A DNA stretch of 64,000 nucleotides from Ignavibacteriales bacterium (GTDB taxonomy: Bacteria > Bacteroidota > Ignavibacteria > Ignavibacteriales > Ignavibacteriaceae). Location of the stretch: NCBI GenBank assembly GCA_016709765.1, contig JADJMD010000013.1, forward strand, positions 868,001 to 932,000, written 5' to 3'. The notes under the pieces were generated by a model. The model made no database searches, was not told the DNA's origin, and saw only the letters and a list, made by a program, of their open reading frames with translations. Each line of letters begins with the position of its first letter. Positions within the stretch are counted from its first letter, which is position 1. Positions 35,566 to 43,599 of this stretch are shown piece after piece. Position numbers and translations under genes: made by a program.

Positions 35566-36759
35566 ATGGAATCAATAAAAGAAATTTTCAGAATAGGGAA
35601 CGGACCTTCAAGCAGCCATACAATGGGACCCAAAAAAGCTGCTGAAATTTTTAATAAACAAAATCCTGAGGCAATTTCATTTGCGGTTACGCTGTTTGGA
35701 AGTCTTGCTGCAACTGGAAAGGGTCATCAAACGGATGTTGCTTTGGTTGATGTGTTTAATCCAAAATTAGTTTTTATTGATTGGAAACCTGAAACATTTC
35801 TTCCAAAACATCCGAATGGAATAACTTTTAAAGCTTTAGATTCGCTCGAAAATATTTTAGGAGAATGGACTGTTTACAGCGTCGGAGGAGGAAAGATTAC
35901 CGATTTTGAGCAAGATGAAAATGAAAATAATGTTTATGAAATTTCAACAATGAAAGATTTAATCAGCTGGTCCAAAAAATCCGGTAGAAGTTTTTGGGAA
36001 TATGTTGAACTGACAGAAAGCAATGAAATATATGTTTACTTAAGAGATGTTTGGACTGTAATGCAGGATTCTATTAAAAGGGGAATTGATACAGAGGGAA
36101 TTTTACCAGGCGGATTGGGCTTGGCAAGAAAAGCTTCTTCATATTTTGTAAAAGCAAAAAATTTTAGTGGGTCGTTAAAAGGAAAAACACTAATATTCTC
36201 TTACGCTCTTGCCGTTACGGAAGAAAATGCAGCCGGTGGAAAAATTGTTACCGCGCCTACTTGCGGCTCAAGCGGAGTTGTACCTGCTGTTTTAAAATAT
36301 TTGCAGGAAAGCTTTTCTTTTTCTGATAACAAAATTTTACGTGCTCTTGCCACTGCCGGATTAGTTGGAAATATCGTTAAAGAAAATGCTTCAATATCCG
36401 GAGCTAAAGTTGGATGCCAGGGAGAAATTGGAACAGCGTGCGCGATGGCTTCTGCCGCAGCAACTCAATTACTTGGCGGAACTCCTTTTCAAATAGAATA
36501 TGCCGCAGAAATGGGAATCGAACATCACCTTGGTTTAACTTGTGATCCTATTAATGGGTTAGTGCAGGTTCCGTGTATTGAGCGAAATGCTTTTGCTGCC
36601 GAACGAGCTTTGAACACTTCAACATTTGCTCTTTTGTCAGATGGAAGACATCTTGTTTCGTTTGATAAAATTGTGAAAACGATGAATCAAACAGGGCACG
36701 ATTTACCAAGCATCTACAAGGAAACTTCCGAAGGAGGAATGGCTTTGCTTGATATTTAG
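35566..36759 (+). CDS. sdaA: L-serine ammonia-lyase (iron-sulfur type), single chain
   Basis: 397 residues. A beta domain starting RIGNGPSSSHTMGP is fused to the alpha domain, which has TAPTCGSSGVVPAV, VGCQGEIGTACAMA and the GLTCDPINGLVQVPCIERN segment. The Cys residues of these segments bind the [4Fe-4S] cluster whose free iron site dehydrates L-serine to pyruvate and ammonia. It is shorter than E. coli SdaA (454) mainly in the beta domain. Oxygen-sensitive as a family. Convergent with the esterase with a 4-base overlap. Confidence 0.92.
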   Translation: MESIKEIFRIGNGPSSSHTMGPKKAAEIFNKQNPEAISFAVTLFGSLAATGKGHQTDVALVDVFNPKLVFIDWKPETFLPKHPNGITFKALDSLENILGEWTVYSVGGGKITDFEQDENENNVYEISTMKDLISWSKKSGRSFWEYVELTESNEIYVYLRDVWTVMQDSIKRGIDTEGILPGGLGLARKASSYFVKAKNFSGSLKGKTLIFSYALAVTEENAAGGKIVTAPTCGSSGVVPAVLKYLQESFSFSDNKILRALATAGLVGNIVKENASISGAKVGCQGEIGTACAMASAAATQLLGGTPFQIEYAAEMGIEHHLGLTCDPINGLVQVPCIERNAFAAERALNTSTFALLSDGRHLVSFDKIVKTMNQTGHDLPSIYKETSEGGMALLDI

Positions 36760-37652
36760 TGTTTGGGATTGTTCTTAAAAAATTCCCAAATCAAATCTGT
36801 AGCAAAAACACTTTTAACCGGATTATCTGCAAACCTTCTTATCTTTTCTCCACCGGGCCAGGAATGACCTCCGCTAAACATTTTGTACAAAACAATTTCC
36901 GTTCCGTTGTTGTTTTTATAATTGGTTTTTTCGAATGCAGAGCTTTCTGATTTGTTCATCAAAAAACATTTGTACCTGTTTATCCACATATTAACAGTTG
37001 TTTCAATCGGAAGTTTTTCAACATCAACTAAAGATTTTTCCCCAACTCCGCCATTGTAAGGAATGTGTTCATCATCTGCACTGTTAAAAATGATAAATGA
37101 AACTTCGCTATTATTTTTGCACATAGTTGTATCAAACATACATCCCGCAACAGGTGCAACTGCTGCAAATTGTTCGGATAGTTCACACGCAATCAAATAG
37201 CACATCATTGCGCCGTTTGAATGCCCTGTTGCATAAATTCTTTTTTGATCTATGTTGTATTTAAATTTTATTTCTTTTAAAACTGCTGAAATAAAATCGA
37301 CATCATTAATATCTTTTTTATCTGCATAGCCGCAGCAATTCCAGGTATTCCATGTTAAAAGCTTTTTATCAAACGAGCCTGTTCCGTATGGATAAACAAC
37401 AATAAATTCTTCTTCATCTGCTTTTTTAGAAAATTTTGTTTGCTGCGCTATCAAATCCGGATTGCCCAATCCACCATGAAAAACAAAAACTACTGGATAT
37501 TGCTTTTGATAATTAAATCCAAGTGGAAGATGAGTTTTATAATATCTATCGCGCCCATAGATCATTAAAGTATCTTCAACGTCTTGTGCATTAACAGAAA
37601 GCAAAAGTGTTGTAAAATATAATATTGTGTAAATAAGTTTTCTCAAAATCAT
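36756..37652 (-). CDS. Secreted esterase of the polyhydroxybutyrate-depolymerase (LpqC) family
   Basis: 298 residues from ATG 37652; the longer frame to 37694 starts in a region without ribosome site. Signal peptide about 1-22 (VNAQ). Motifs: PVVFVFHGGLGNP (oxyanion), nucleophile in ATGHSNGAMMCY, and C-terminal His in SGGHSWPGG. The family contains feruloyl esterases, PHB depolymerases and acetylxylan esterases, so the substrate is undecided. The cysteine pairs (NCCG, CMFDTTMC) may be disulphides after export. Confidence 0.85.
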   Translation of the reverse strand: MILRKLIYTILYFTTLLLSVNAQDVEDTLMIYGRDRYYKTHLPLGFNYQKQYPVVFVFHGGLGNPDLIAQQTKFSKKADEEEFIVVYPYGTGSFDKKLLTWNTWNCCGYADKKDINDVDFISAVLKEIKFKYNIDQKRIYATGHSNGAMMCYLIACELSEQFAAVAPVAGCMFDTTMCKNNSEVSFIIFNSADDEHIPYNGGVGEKSLVDVEKLPIETTVNMWINRYKCFLMNKSESSAFEKTNYKNNNGTEIVLYKMFSGGHSWPGGEKIRRFADNPVKSVFATDLIWEFFKNNPKH

Positions 37653-37785
37653 TTCTCCAAAAGGATTAAAAAGTTCTACAGATTTAGTCTTCAAAAGCTG
37701 TGCAAGTATTAAACTGATTTAAAAGTAAAAAACCCTTGCTATTCAAGGGAATTTTTACACAAAAGCTGTTAAAGTTTCTCATTTG

Positions 37786-37858
37786 TACACCCGAGGGGAC
37801 TCGAACCCCTGACCAATAGATTAAGAGTCTACTGCTCTACCAACTGAGCTACGGATGC
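37786..37858 (-). tRNA. tRNA-Lys (anticodon CUU)
   Basis: Read on the minus strand: acceptor GCATCCG pairs with CGGGTGT (with G-U pairs), D arm GCTCAGTTGGTAGAGC, and anticodon loop CTCTTAA (anticodon CTT, Lys). The T arm AGGGG-TTCGAGT-CCCCT is complete and CCA is not encoded. This complements the UUU-reading tRNA-Lys at 8551-8622. Confidence 0.93.
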
Positions 37859-37930
37859 GTGGCAAAAATAAAGAAAAGCCATAGTTTCTCAAAGTTTGGT
37901 TTTGGAATTGTTAATGATTTGACTGTTTTA

Positions 37931-37958
37931 AAATAAAAAGACCGCATTAACTGCGGTC
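37931..37958 (-). terminator. Intrinsic terminator after the 37-residue ORF
   Basis: GACCGCA/TGCGGTC stem with TTAAC loop; on the minus strand followed by TTTTTATTTT. Confidence 0.85.
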
Positions 37959-37989
37959 AATAAAAATATATTTGATTATAGTTATTTGC

Positions 37990-38103
37990 TTAATTAAATA
38001 ATTTACTGATTTCTTTCCTCTCTTCTTTCACGGCAATTTTCCACAGCGAATAACAAAAAGCGATTATCACTACAAATACAACTGATAAAATTAATGTTTC
38101 CAT
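37990..38103 (-). CDS. 37-residue single-TM membrane microprotein
   Basis: ATG 38103 is preceded by AAAGGGAGAAG, a good ribosome site, and a terminator lies 32 bases downstream. The protein has one TM helix (about 4-21, ending SLWK) and a basic/acidic tail KEERKEISKLFN. No homology recognised. Small subunits of transporters or oxidases (KdpF, CcoQ/CydX type) look like this, but no partner gene lies beside it; the STAS gene is 30 bases upstream, so they may share a transcript. Confidence 0.6.
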   Translation of the reverse strand: METLILSVVFVVIIAFCYSLWKIAVKEERKEISKLFN

Positions 38104-38133
38104 ACTTCTCCCTTTTATTTCTCTACTTGATAT

Positions 38134-38481
38134 CTAAGCAAAACTATCTAATGCTTCTTGCCTGTTTCGGTACAAATTAAGTACCCCGTATAAACCTGTT
38201 ATTTTAAAAAGATATAATGCCGATGGCTGTGGTATAACATACTTAATTTCACCGCTGCGTTCAGCCATTTTTTTAAGAATTACAACCAAGGCACCAAGAA
38301 AAGTGGAATCGATATACTCACAACTACTAAGATCAATTATAATCTTTTCATTGTTCATTAAAATATCGTAAACAAGTCTATCCTTAAATTCCTGTGCTTC
38401 TTTAAATGTGGCTCTCGAAAAATTAACCTTTTCAATTAGTACATTTCCAACAACCTCTTTTGTAAAATCTTCAAAATCCAT
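38134..38481 (-). CDS. STAS-domain protein (anti-sigma-factor antagonist-like)
   Basis: 115 residues from ATG 38481, about 6 bases after AAGGAA; the frame stays open to 38532. A single STAS domain: EKIIIDLSSCEYIDSTFLGALVVILKK with the phosphorylatable Ser of the SpoIIAA consensus (DSTFLG), then a strand and ITGLYGVL. Such proteins report phosphorylation state in partner-switching cascades. No RsbW-type kinase or PP2C phosphatase is encoded nearby. Confidence 0.85.
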   Translation of the reverse strand: MDFEDFTKEVVGNVLIEKVNFSRATFKEAQEFKDRLVYDILMNNEKIIIDLSSCEYIDSTFLGALVVILKKMAERSGEIKYVIPQPSALYLFKITGLYGVLNLYRNRQEALDSFA

Positions 38482-38680
38482 TTGTATTCCTTGATACGCA
38501 GCTGGTGTTCCGTGCAACATTATTTTATCCAATATATAGTTTATAAAACTCTTTTATACGCTATAACAAATACAAGGCCAAATAGTTTTATATTAAAAAT
38601 CAACTAAAAACTAATGTTACATCTGACCAAACATATTTTAGTGTACAGATTTAGCCATAATCAATTGAATCGTAATGAAG

Positions 38681-38718
38681 CAAAAAAGAATCCCTGCCAC
38701 ATTTTGAGCAGGGAATTC
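38681..38718 (-). terminator. Intrinsic terminator of the cytochrome gene
   Basis: GAATCCCTGC / GCAGGGAATTC stem, 10-base loop, followed on the minus strand by TTTTTTG. Confidence 0.75.
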
Positions 38719-38721
38719 ACT

Positions 38722-39315
38722 TCATTTTAAAGCAGACAATTGATCTGGGCTTAACGGATTTGGGACTTTATTATTAACAGGTTTAAGCGATTTGAGATAA
38801 TTAAATATTGCTTTAAGATCCTCATCTGACAGTCTCCCGATGTTTTCCCAGGGCATTGGGGGCAAAATTGGTCTACCTGCACCAAGATGTTTTCCTGTCC
38901 TCATAGCATTTACAAACATTTCTAATTGCCAGGTTCCTATTCCAGTTTCATTATCAGGAGTTAGATTCGCGGCAAAAGATGCGCCCCAAGGGCCAACTGT
39001 TCCTGTTATATCTTGTGTAAATAAGACCCATTTACCCGGTTGAACCAAATTCATATCTACTTGCGGTAAGGGATTTTCTGCAGGATAACCTGCCAAAAAT
39101 CTTGTTGTATCTGGTTGGGGGCCTTGCGGACCAAATATCTTGGTAGTATGACAATCAGTACATCCACCAACAGCAACTAAAAACTTACCGCGCTCAATTA
39201 ATTCTGATTTCGTCATTTCTGTTTTCTGTTGTTCTTGCACACATCCTACCGATAAAAGGGGTAAAATTGTTATAATTAAAATAAAAAAATACTTAAAAAA
39301 CACATTTTTCTTCAT
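38722..39315 (-). CDS. Monohaem c-type cytochrome, lipoprotein
   Basis: 197 residues. Lipobox SVGC (Cys ~25) after a hydrophobic leader. One haem motif CTDCH (residues ~52-56) preceded by GKFLVAVGG, and a candidate axial Met in ILPPMPWENIG. The C-terminal helix LSDEDLKAIFNYLKSLKP is the standard class I cytochrome c end. Similar to the c-domain of alcohol/aldehyde dehydrogenase subunits. An electron carrier at the outer face of a membrane; partner not visible here. Own terminator. Confidence 0.88.
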   Translation of the reverse strand: MKKNVFFKYFFILIITILPLLSVGCVQEQQKTEMTKSELIERGKFLVAVGGCTDCHTTKIFGPQGPQPDTTRFLAGYPAENPLPQVDMNLVQPGKWVLFTQDITGTVGPWGASFAANLTPDNETGIGTWQLEMFVNAMRTGKHLGAGRPILPPMPWENIGRLSDEDLKAIFNYLKSLKPVNNKVPNPLSPDQLSALK

Positions 39316-39490
39316 ATAGCCTCCTAATGAATGTTAATAAATTATTGGTGCACTTTTTGTAAAAAGTACTTGGCAAATTTTGCATCATTGTTTGCTATTT
39401 GAAAATTATTTTATGTGTGCGGTTATTTTTAGGTGATGAGTGTTGCGAAATGACAATTAACTGGATCTATAAAAAATATAAGGCCTAATT

Positions 39491-39856
39491 ATGAAAAAAT
39501 TATTAATCTTTGTTGTTGTAATGGTTGCTGGATATTTTGTTTATGATAATTTCCTAAAGGAAAAAGATGCGGTTGAGATTAATGCATCTTACAATAAAAC
39601 AAGAGAAGCAGTAAATATTGATGCGCCATCAATTCAGCCACGTGATTTTGCAAGTTACACTGGAACAATTAAGAACATCACTGATGAAACTTTAATAAAC
39701 ATAGTTGTAACTTATTTAATTGATGCGCAACCTTCCACTGCCAATATAGATAGACTTGAACCTGGAGAGGAAAAAAACTTTACAACAACAACTGTAATGT
39801 TAAGACATATGGATCCAGGACATTATTTAAAAGAAGTTACTTATGATGGAAAATAA
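39491..39856 (+). CDS. Membrane-anchored FxLYD-like protein
   Basis: 121 residues; N-terminal TM/signal helix (about 3-20) without a lipobox Cys. The rest is one beta domain resembling FxLYD/immunoglobulin-like domains (FASYTGTIKNITDETLINIVVTY, RLEPGEEKNFTTTTVML). Extracytoplasmic. Function unknown. The gene is monocistronic and is followed by a perfect inverted repeat. Confidence 0.7.
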   Translation: MKKLLIFVVVMVAGYFVYDNFLKEKDAVEINASYNKTREAVNIDAPSIQPRDFASYTGTIKNITDETLINIVVTYLIDAQPSTANIDRLEPGEEKNFTTTTVMLRHMDPGHYLKEVTYDGK

Positions 39857-39945
39857 ATTTATTTGATTTAATTTTTTTCTTTCATATAAAAATTTTTATG
39901 TTCTCCTTTAGATATGAAAGACTTGTTGATTGTGATTTAATACAA

Positions 39946-39988
39946 AATATTTTAAAACTGTAATATGTTATTACAGTTTTAAAATATT
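39946..39988. repeat. Perfect 20-bp inverted repeat with 3-base loop
   Basis: Arms 39946-39965 and 39969-39988 (start AATATTTTAAAACTGTAATA) are exact reverse complements around TGT. It lies between the FxLYD gene and a small ORF. It could be a terminator with its T run inside the stem, or an operator. Confidence 0.8.
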
Positions 39989-40108
39989 CTATCCGTTTTG
40001 ATGAAAAATTAATTTTAAATTTTTCATGTTCCTTCCATTTATAGATTAATCTTTTTAGTTTACTCCCACTAATTTTTTAATACAATAAAAAATGTTTTTC
40101 GTACGCTT

Positions 40109-40288
40109 ATGGATATGAAAAAGAAAAAATCCAAAAAGACACTTCAAGCGAATCCAAATCAGTTAAACTTTGAATTTTTATTTAAAGAAGCATCTATTGA
40201 TGTTCATATCCCAAAATCAGCAACTACTGTTTTTAACGCTCACTTTACGACACCTAAAAGATTGACAATTAGATTAGCTGAAAGCTAA
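40109..40288 (+). CDS. Small Lys-rich ORF, 59 residues, unknown
   Basis: ATG 40109 (or 40115). N-terminus KKKKSKKTLQ, then LNFEFLFKEASIDVHIPKSA and a basic end RLTIRLAES. No TM or known motif. No clear ribosome site. Support comes from the strong terminator directly downstream and the absence of another + gene for it; still tentative. Confidence 0.45.
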   Translation: MDMKKKKSKKTLQANPNQLNFEFLFKEASIDVHIPKSATTVFNAHFTTPKRLTIRLAES

Positions 40289-40310
40289 TCCAAGATTTTA
40301 TTTTAAAATA

Positions 40311-40340
40311 AAAAAACCATGGTGTTACCATGGTTTTTTT
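40311..40340. terminator. Bidirectional intrinsic terminator
   Basis: AAAAAACCATGG/CCATGGTTTTTTT perfect stem with TGTTA loop. Serves the small + ORF and the leftward gene at 40362-41510. Confidence 0.9.
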
Positions 40341-40361
40341 GTTTATACCCGTTATTAAAAA

Positions 40362-41510
40362 TTATTTTTTATCTAAAATATTTTTTACTGCTTTATCAAT
40401 CCATTTTTCCAATAGTGGTGCAAGTGTTTCACCACTAAGCACTAAAGCCTGATTTTTAGGGGTTAAAAAGATTGTTTCGCCAGCAGCATTTTCAGAATCA
40501 ATTTTTGTCTTTAACCATTCAGAAAGTCGTTTTAACCAAAGTTCTCTATCTTTTTCCCTAACATCACCTTCGAATACAATTAGCTCTTCTTCTTTAAATA
40601 CACATCTAACTTCATTGAATTTAAACTTCTGTCCATCTGCTCCAATATGATTGAATAACGAGTTTGATAAGTAATTGACTTTATATTCACCAACTGCCTG
40701 ATCAATATCTTTCCAAACTTTTGCAACCGGATCTTTATCCACCTTAACAGGTGGATTTACCTGGCATAAATTATACTGATTGAATAAAAATTCCAAAAAC
40801 TGAGATACTTCAAATAACTTTTGATTTGTATCCAACGTATCCCATCTTTTTCTAGCATTTGTTAATCTTTTATTTTCTGCAGAAGTTAAGTTGGAATAAC
40901 CTTCTTTAACATTTTGTAGATTTGCCCATTTTTCTAAAGGATTATCTTGATATATCCAGCTGTTTGACGCAATCCAATTTTGTGTATCGCTATCAAGCGC
41001 ATCTGTAAAGAAAGAGAAGTAATTTGAATCAACAGAGTTGGTTAATCTATATTGTGCAAAAACTGATTTAATAAGTTTAACGGCTTTTTTCTGATCATCA
41101 ACTACACCAACCGAATTAATTGCTTTATTTATTGATTCTTCACGAATGCTTCTTGTTGTTACCGAATTTGAAGTATCAAGCCATGACAAAAATGAAATTG
41201 GTGTTTCGGTTCTGCTGATTTCACCTATCATATTTACACAACTTAATAGAAGATATGTACGTAAAGCAGATAATTCATACGTTTCGTTTGAAGCGTTAAT
41301 CCATTTAGATATATCATCATCAGAAAGTGATTTTGATAGATTAACTCTTTTTAAAACAAACTGAAGTTTATTCTGTAAAGAGGTTTCTGCTTTGCTCCAA
41401 TTTGGCAGTTCAGTTGGAAGCACAATTTTACTTACAATCTTTTCAAGATCTGTATCAAAATCATCAGCAATTTTATTTTTTACTACTTCTTTTGTTAATT
41501 GGTCTTCCAC
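40362..41510 (-). CDS. Hypothetical protein, 382 aa, soluble
   Basis: No signal peptide or TM. Mostly helical; three parts can be guessed: an N-terminal helical region (to ~200) with WINASNETYELSALRTYLLL, a middle (200-270) and a C-terminal part with KFKFNEVRCVFKEEELIVFEGD and a final helix. No motif I recognise. Uniform composition with the neighbours, single gene, bidirectional terminator at its 3' end. Confidence 0.7.
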   Translation of the reverse strand: MEDQLTKEVVKNKIADDFDTDLEKIVSKIVLPTELPNWSKAETSLQNKLQFVLKRVNLSKSLSDDDISKWINASNETYELSALRTYLLLSCVNMIGEISRTETPISFLSWLDTSNSVTTRSIREESINKAINSVGVVDDQKKAVKLIKSVFAQYRLTNSVDSNYFSFFTDALDSDTQNWIASNSWIYQDNPLEKWANLQNVKEGYSNLTSAENKRLTNARKRWDTLDTNQKLFEVSQFLEFLFNQYNLCQVNPPVKVDKDPVAKVWKDIDQAVGEYKVNYLSNSLFNHIGADGQKFKFNEVRCVFKEEELIVFEGDVREKDRELWLKRLSEWLKTKIDSENAAGETIFLTPKNQALVLSGETLAPLLEKWIDKAVKNILDKK

Positions 41511-41830
41511 TTCGTTTCCTCAATTGGTTATATAAATTATGTAATGAGTTTCTTTGAATTATATCTACAAAATGCTTTTCTTTACAAGAAAAAGAATAAA
41601 TCTAATTTTTATCAGATTTATGCAATAATTATTCCATTTGACTATTGAGAATCCGTTGAAATTTCAAAGATCGAAAAAGGTTGAAAAGTAAGTTTTTGAA
41701 TTGAAAGCGTAATTTTTACTCATGACTTCATTGTGGCTATTTTTAGCCACAACATATAAGTCCCAATGGTTTTAAAAGAAATATTTCCGCTTTTATTTAT
41801 AAGTTTACTCCACAAAATAAATTGAGAAAT
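41511..41830. other. Intergenic region with a 9-bp hairpin
   Basis: About 320 bases between divergent genes with no supported ORF. It holds TTGTGGCTA/TAGCCACAA (41731-41752, loop TTTT), a perfect stem about 80 bases upstream of the SemiSWEET gene without a T run; possibly an operator or an mRNA-leader structure. The rest is AT-rich, presumably promoters for both sides. Confidence 0.5.
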
Positions 41831-42115
41831 ATGGAATCATATTTAGGTTATTTAGCAGCTTTTTGCACAACTGTAGCTTTCATTCCGCAAGCAGTTAAGG
41901 TTTACAAGACAAAACACACAAAAGATATTTCGCTTGGAATGTTTTCATTATTGAATTTTGGTTTTGTTTTTTGGCTGATATACGGAATTATGCTGGATTC
42001 CTACCCCATAATTTTAGCTAACGCAGTTACTATAATTTTTGCAGTTTATATTTTAATCATAAAATTAAGGTTGGATGTATTTCAATCTACAAAAAATATT
42101 CGAGATAGTTTTTGA
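41831..42115 (+). CDS. SemiSWEET sugar transporter
   Basis: 94 residues from ATG 41831 (a TTG at 41822 would add three). One three-helix MtN3/saliva bundle: LGYLAAFCTTVAFIPQAVKVYKTKHTKDIS, then GMFSLLNFGFVFWLIYG and LANAVTIIFAVYILI. The PQ in helix 1 (IPQ) is the bending point characteristic of SemiSWEETs, which dimerise to carry sugars. The downstream EamA gene starts within its stop codon (TTGA), so both are translated together. Confidence 0.9.
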   Translation: MESYLGYLAAFCTTVAFIPQAVKVYKTKHTKDISLGMFSLLNFGFVFWLIYGIMLDSYPIILANAVTIIFAVYILIIKLRLDVFQSTKNIRDSF

Positions 42116-43056
42116 ACAAAGTAAATCAAACAGAACATTCCTCGACTTTTTTTTCATCACTCGTTGTAATAATCGCAGCATCACTCTGGGCTGTTGATGG
42201 AATAGTTTTACGCCCCTCTTTATACAGTTTACCTGTTACACTAGTTGTGTTTGTTGAAAGTACGATTGTTGCATTAATACTCGCTCCTTTTTTTACAAAA
42301 TATATTTCGGTGATAAAAAATCTAACCCCTAAAGATTGGCTTGCGTTTATTGGCGTTGCATTATTTGGCGGTGCAATTGGAACAATGGCAATTACTCGCG
42401 CATTATTTTATGTTGATTTTGTTAATCTTTCAATTGTTGTTCTCATCCAAAAAATGCAGCCTATTTTTGCAATTGCCTTGGCTGGAATAATTTTAAAAGA
42501 AAAATTAAAACGTGAGTTTTTTATTTGGGCTGCAACAGCAATTTTAGGTGCTTATATAATGACTTTTGGATTTAATTTCCCTAATCTAAATACAGGTGAT
42601 AAAACAACAATTGCAGCTTTATTTGCTTTGTTGGCAGCAGCAAGTTTTGGATCTTCAACAGTATTAAGCAAACGTGCTCTGCGTAATGTTAGTTATGAAG
42701 TTGGAACTTTTTTAAGATTTTCTTTAACAGCATTAATAATGTTAACAATTGTTTTATCCTCTGGAACAATTTATTCTGTTTCTCAAATTTCAGTAAATCA
42801 AATTTGGATATTTTTAATAATTGCTTTTACAACTGGTGGACCCGCAATTTTTCTTTATTATTATGGATTAAAAAAGATTAGCGCTTCTATTGCTACAATT
42901 TGTGAACTCGCATTTCCTTTTGTTGCTGTTGTACTCGAATATATTGTTCACGGGAAAATTTTATCACCAGTTCAATGGATTGGCGCAGGATTTTTACTTA
43001 TTAGTATTTTGAAAATAAGTGGGCTAAAAGTTTGGGACTGGAATAAAGAAAATTAG
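42112..43056 (+). CDS. EamA/DMT family transporter
   Basis: 314 residues and ten TM helices forming two EamA repeats: the first begins LWAVDGIVLRPS, the second SFGSSTVLSKRALR and ends ICELAFPFVAVVLEYIV. The TTG start overlaps the TGA of the SemiSWEET gene. DMT transporters export or import amino acids, nucleotides, sugars or other metabolites; the substrate is unknown. The pairing with SemiSWEET suggests sugars only by position. Convergent with the rseC gene (4-base overlap). Confidence 0.85.
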   Translation: MNKVNQTEHSSTFFSSLVVIIAASLWAVDGIVLRPSLYSLPVTLVVFVESTIVALILAPFFTKYISVIKNLTPKDWLAFIGVALFGGAIGTMAITRALFYVDFVNLSIVVLIQKMQPIFAIALAGIILKEKLKREFFIWAATAILGAYIMTFGFNFPNLNTGDKTTIAALFALLAAASFGSSTVLSKRALRNVSYEVGTFLRFSLTALIMLTIVLSSGTIYSVSQISVNQIWIFLIIAFTTGGPAIFLYYYGLKKISASIATICELAFPFVAVVLEYIVHGKILSPVQWIGAGFLLISILKISGLKVWDWNKEN

Positions 43057-43499
43057 TTTTGATTTGCTTTAGAACTTACAAAAATTATTTCTGGATAATT
43101 ATTAGAACTCCATTTTTCCTTCTTCCCAATCATCCAGAAAATAAAGAGATAACTGGTTGCTAAGACAAACGAAAAGAATGTTGAGTAAATTTCTTTGTTT
43201 TCATGAAAAACATTCATTCCAATAATCAACCCGAGTAGAAGAAGTACCAATGGTATTCCATAAATAATAAAAGAAGCGCTAATCAACTTGCTTCCTTTAA
43301 TCATCACTTTAACTTTATCTCCAACTTTAACTCCAAAAGGATCTTTTACGACTAAACTTCTTTCATTTGAGCTACCAGGTTTACAATAAAGCTTTGCAGT
43401 GCATTCTTCGCATTGATCAGAATTTGAAATTACAATTGTAGCAATTCCATCTTTTGATTCTTTAACTATTCCTTCTTCGTAAAGTTCTTCTGTATACAT
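43053..43499 (-). CDS. rseC: RseC/MucC-like protein (Rnf-associated)
   Basis: 148 residues from ATG 43499. A start at 43514 would lie inside the adjacent palindromic element and the 43553 start runs through it, so those extra residues (IPTFVEMT) come from repeat DNA. Cytoplasmic start EEGIVKESKDGIATIVI, a Cys cluster C-x2-C-x5-C (CEECTAKLYC), then two TM helices (about 82-125). RseC/RsxC-associated proteins accompany Rnf/Rsx complexes in reduction of SoxR in E. coli; the role here is inference. Last gene of the Rnf run. Confidence 0.82.
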   Translation of the reverse strand: MYTEELYEEGIVKESKDGIATIVISNSDQCEECTAKLYCKPGSSNERSLVVKDPFGVKVGDKVKVMIKGSKLISASFIIYGIPLVLLLLGLIIGMNVFHENKEIYSTFFSFVLATSYLFIFWMIGKKEKWSSNNYPEIIFVSSKANQN

Positions 43500-43509
43500 T
43501 TCTTGATTT

Positions 43510-43596
43510 GTCATTTCCACGAAAGTGGGAATCCACTTTTTAGTTAAATCCAAGATTCCCGTTCCTACCTACCGCGGGCAGGTTCACGGAAATGAC
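43510..43596. repeat. Palindromic element A, GTCAT...ATGAC ends
   Basis: 87 bases with outer inverted ends GTCATTTCC/GGAAATGAC and inner hairpins (TTCCAC-GAAA-GTGGGAA, then the CCTACCTACCGCGGGCAGG segment). It fills the gap between rnfB and rseC. Confidence 0.8.
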
Positions 43597-43599
43597 GTT

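Noticed and set aside
39371..39387. TGGCAAATTTTGCA resembling a sigma-54 promoter
   Set aside because: The GG to GC distance is 8 bases rather than 10, so it cannot be a proper -24/-12 element.
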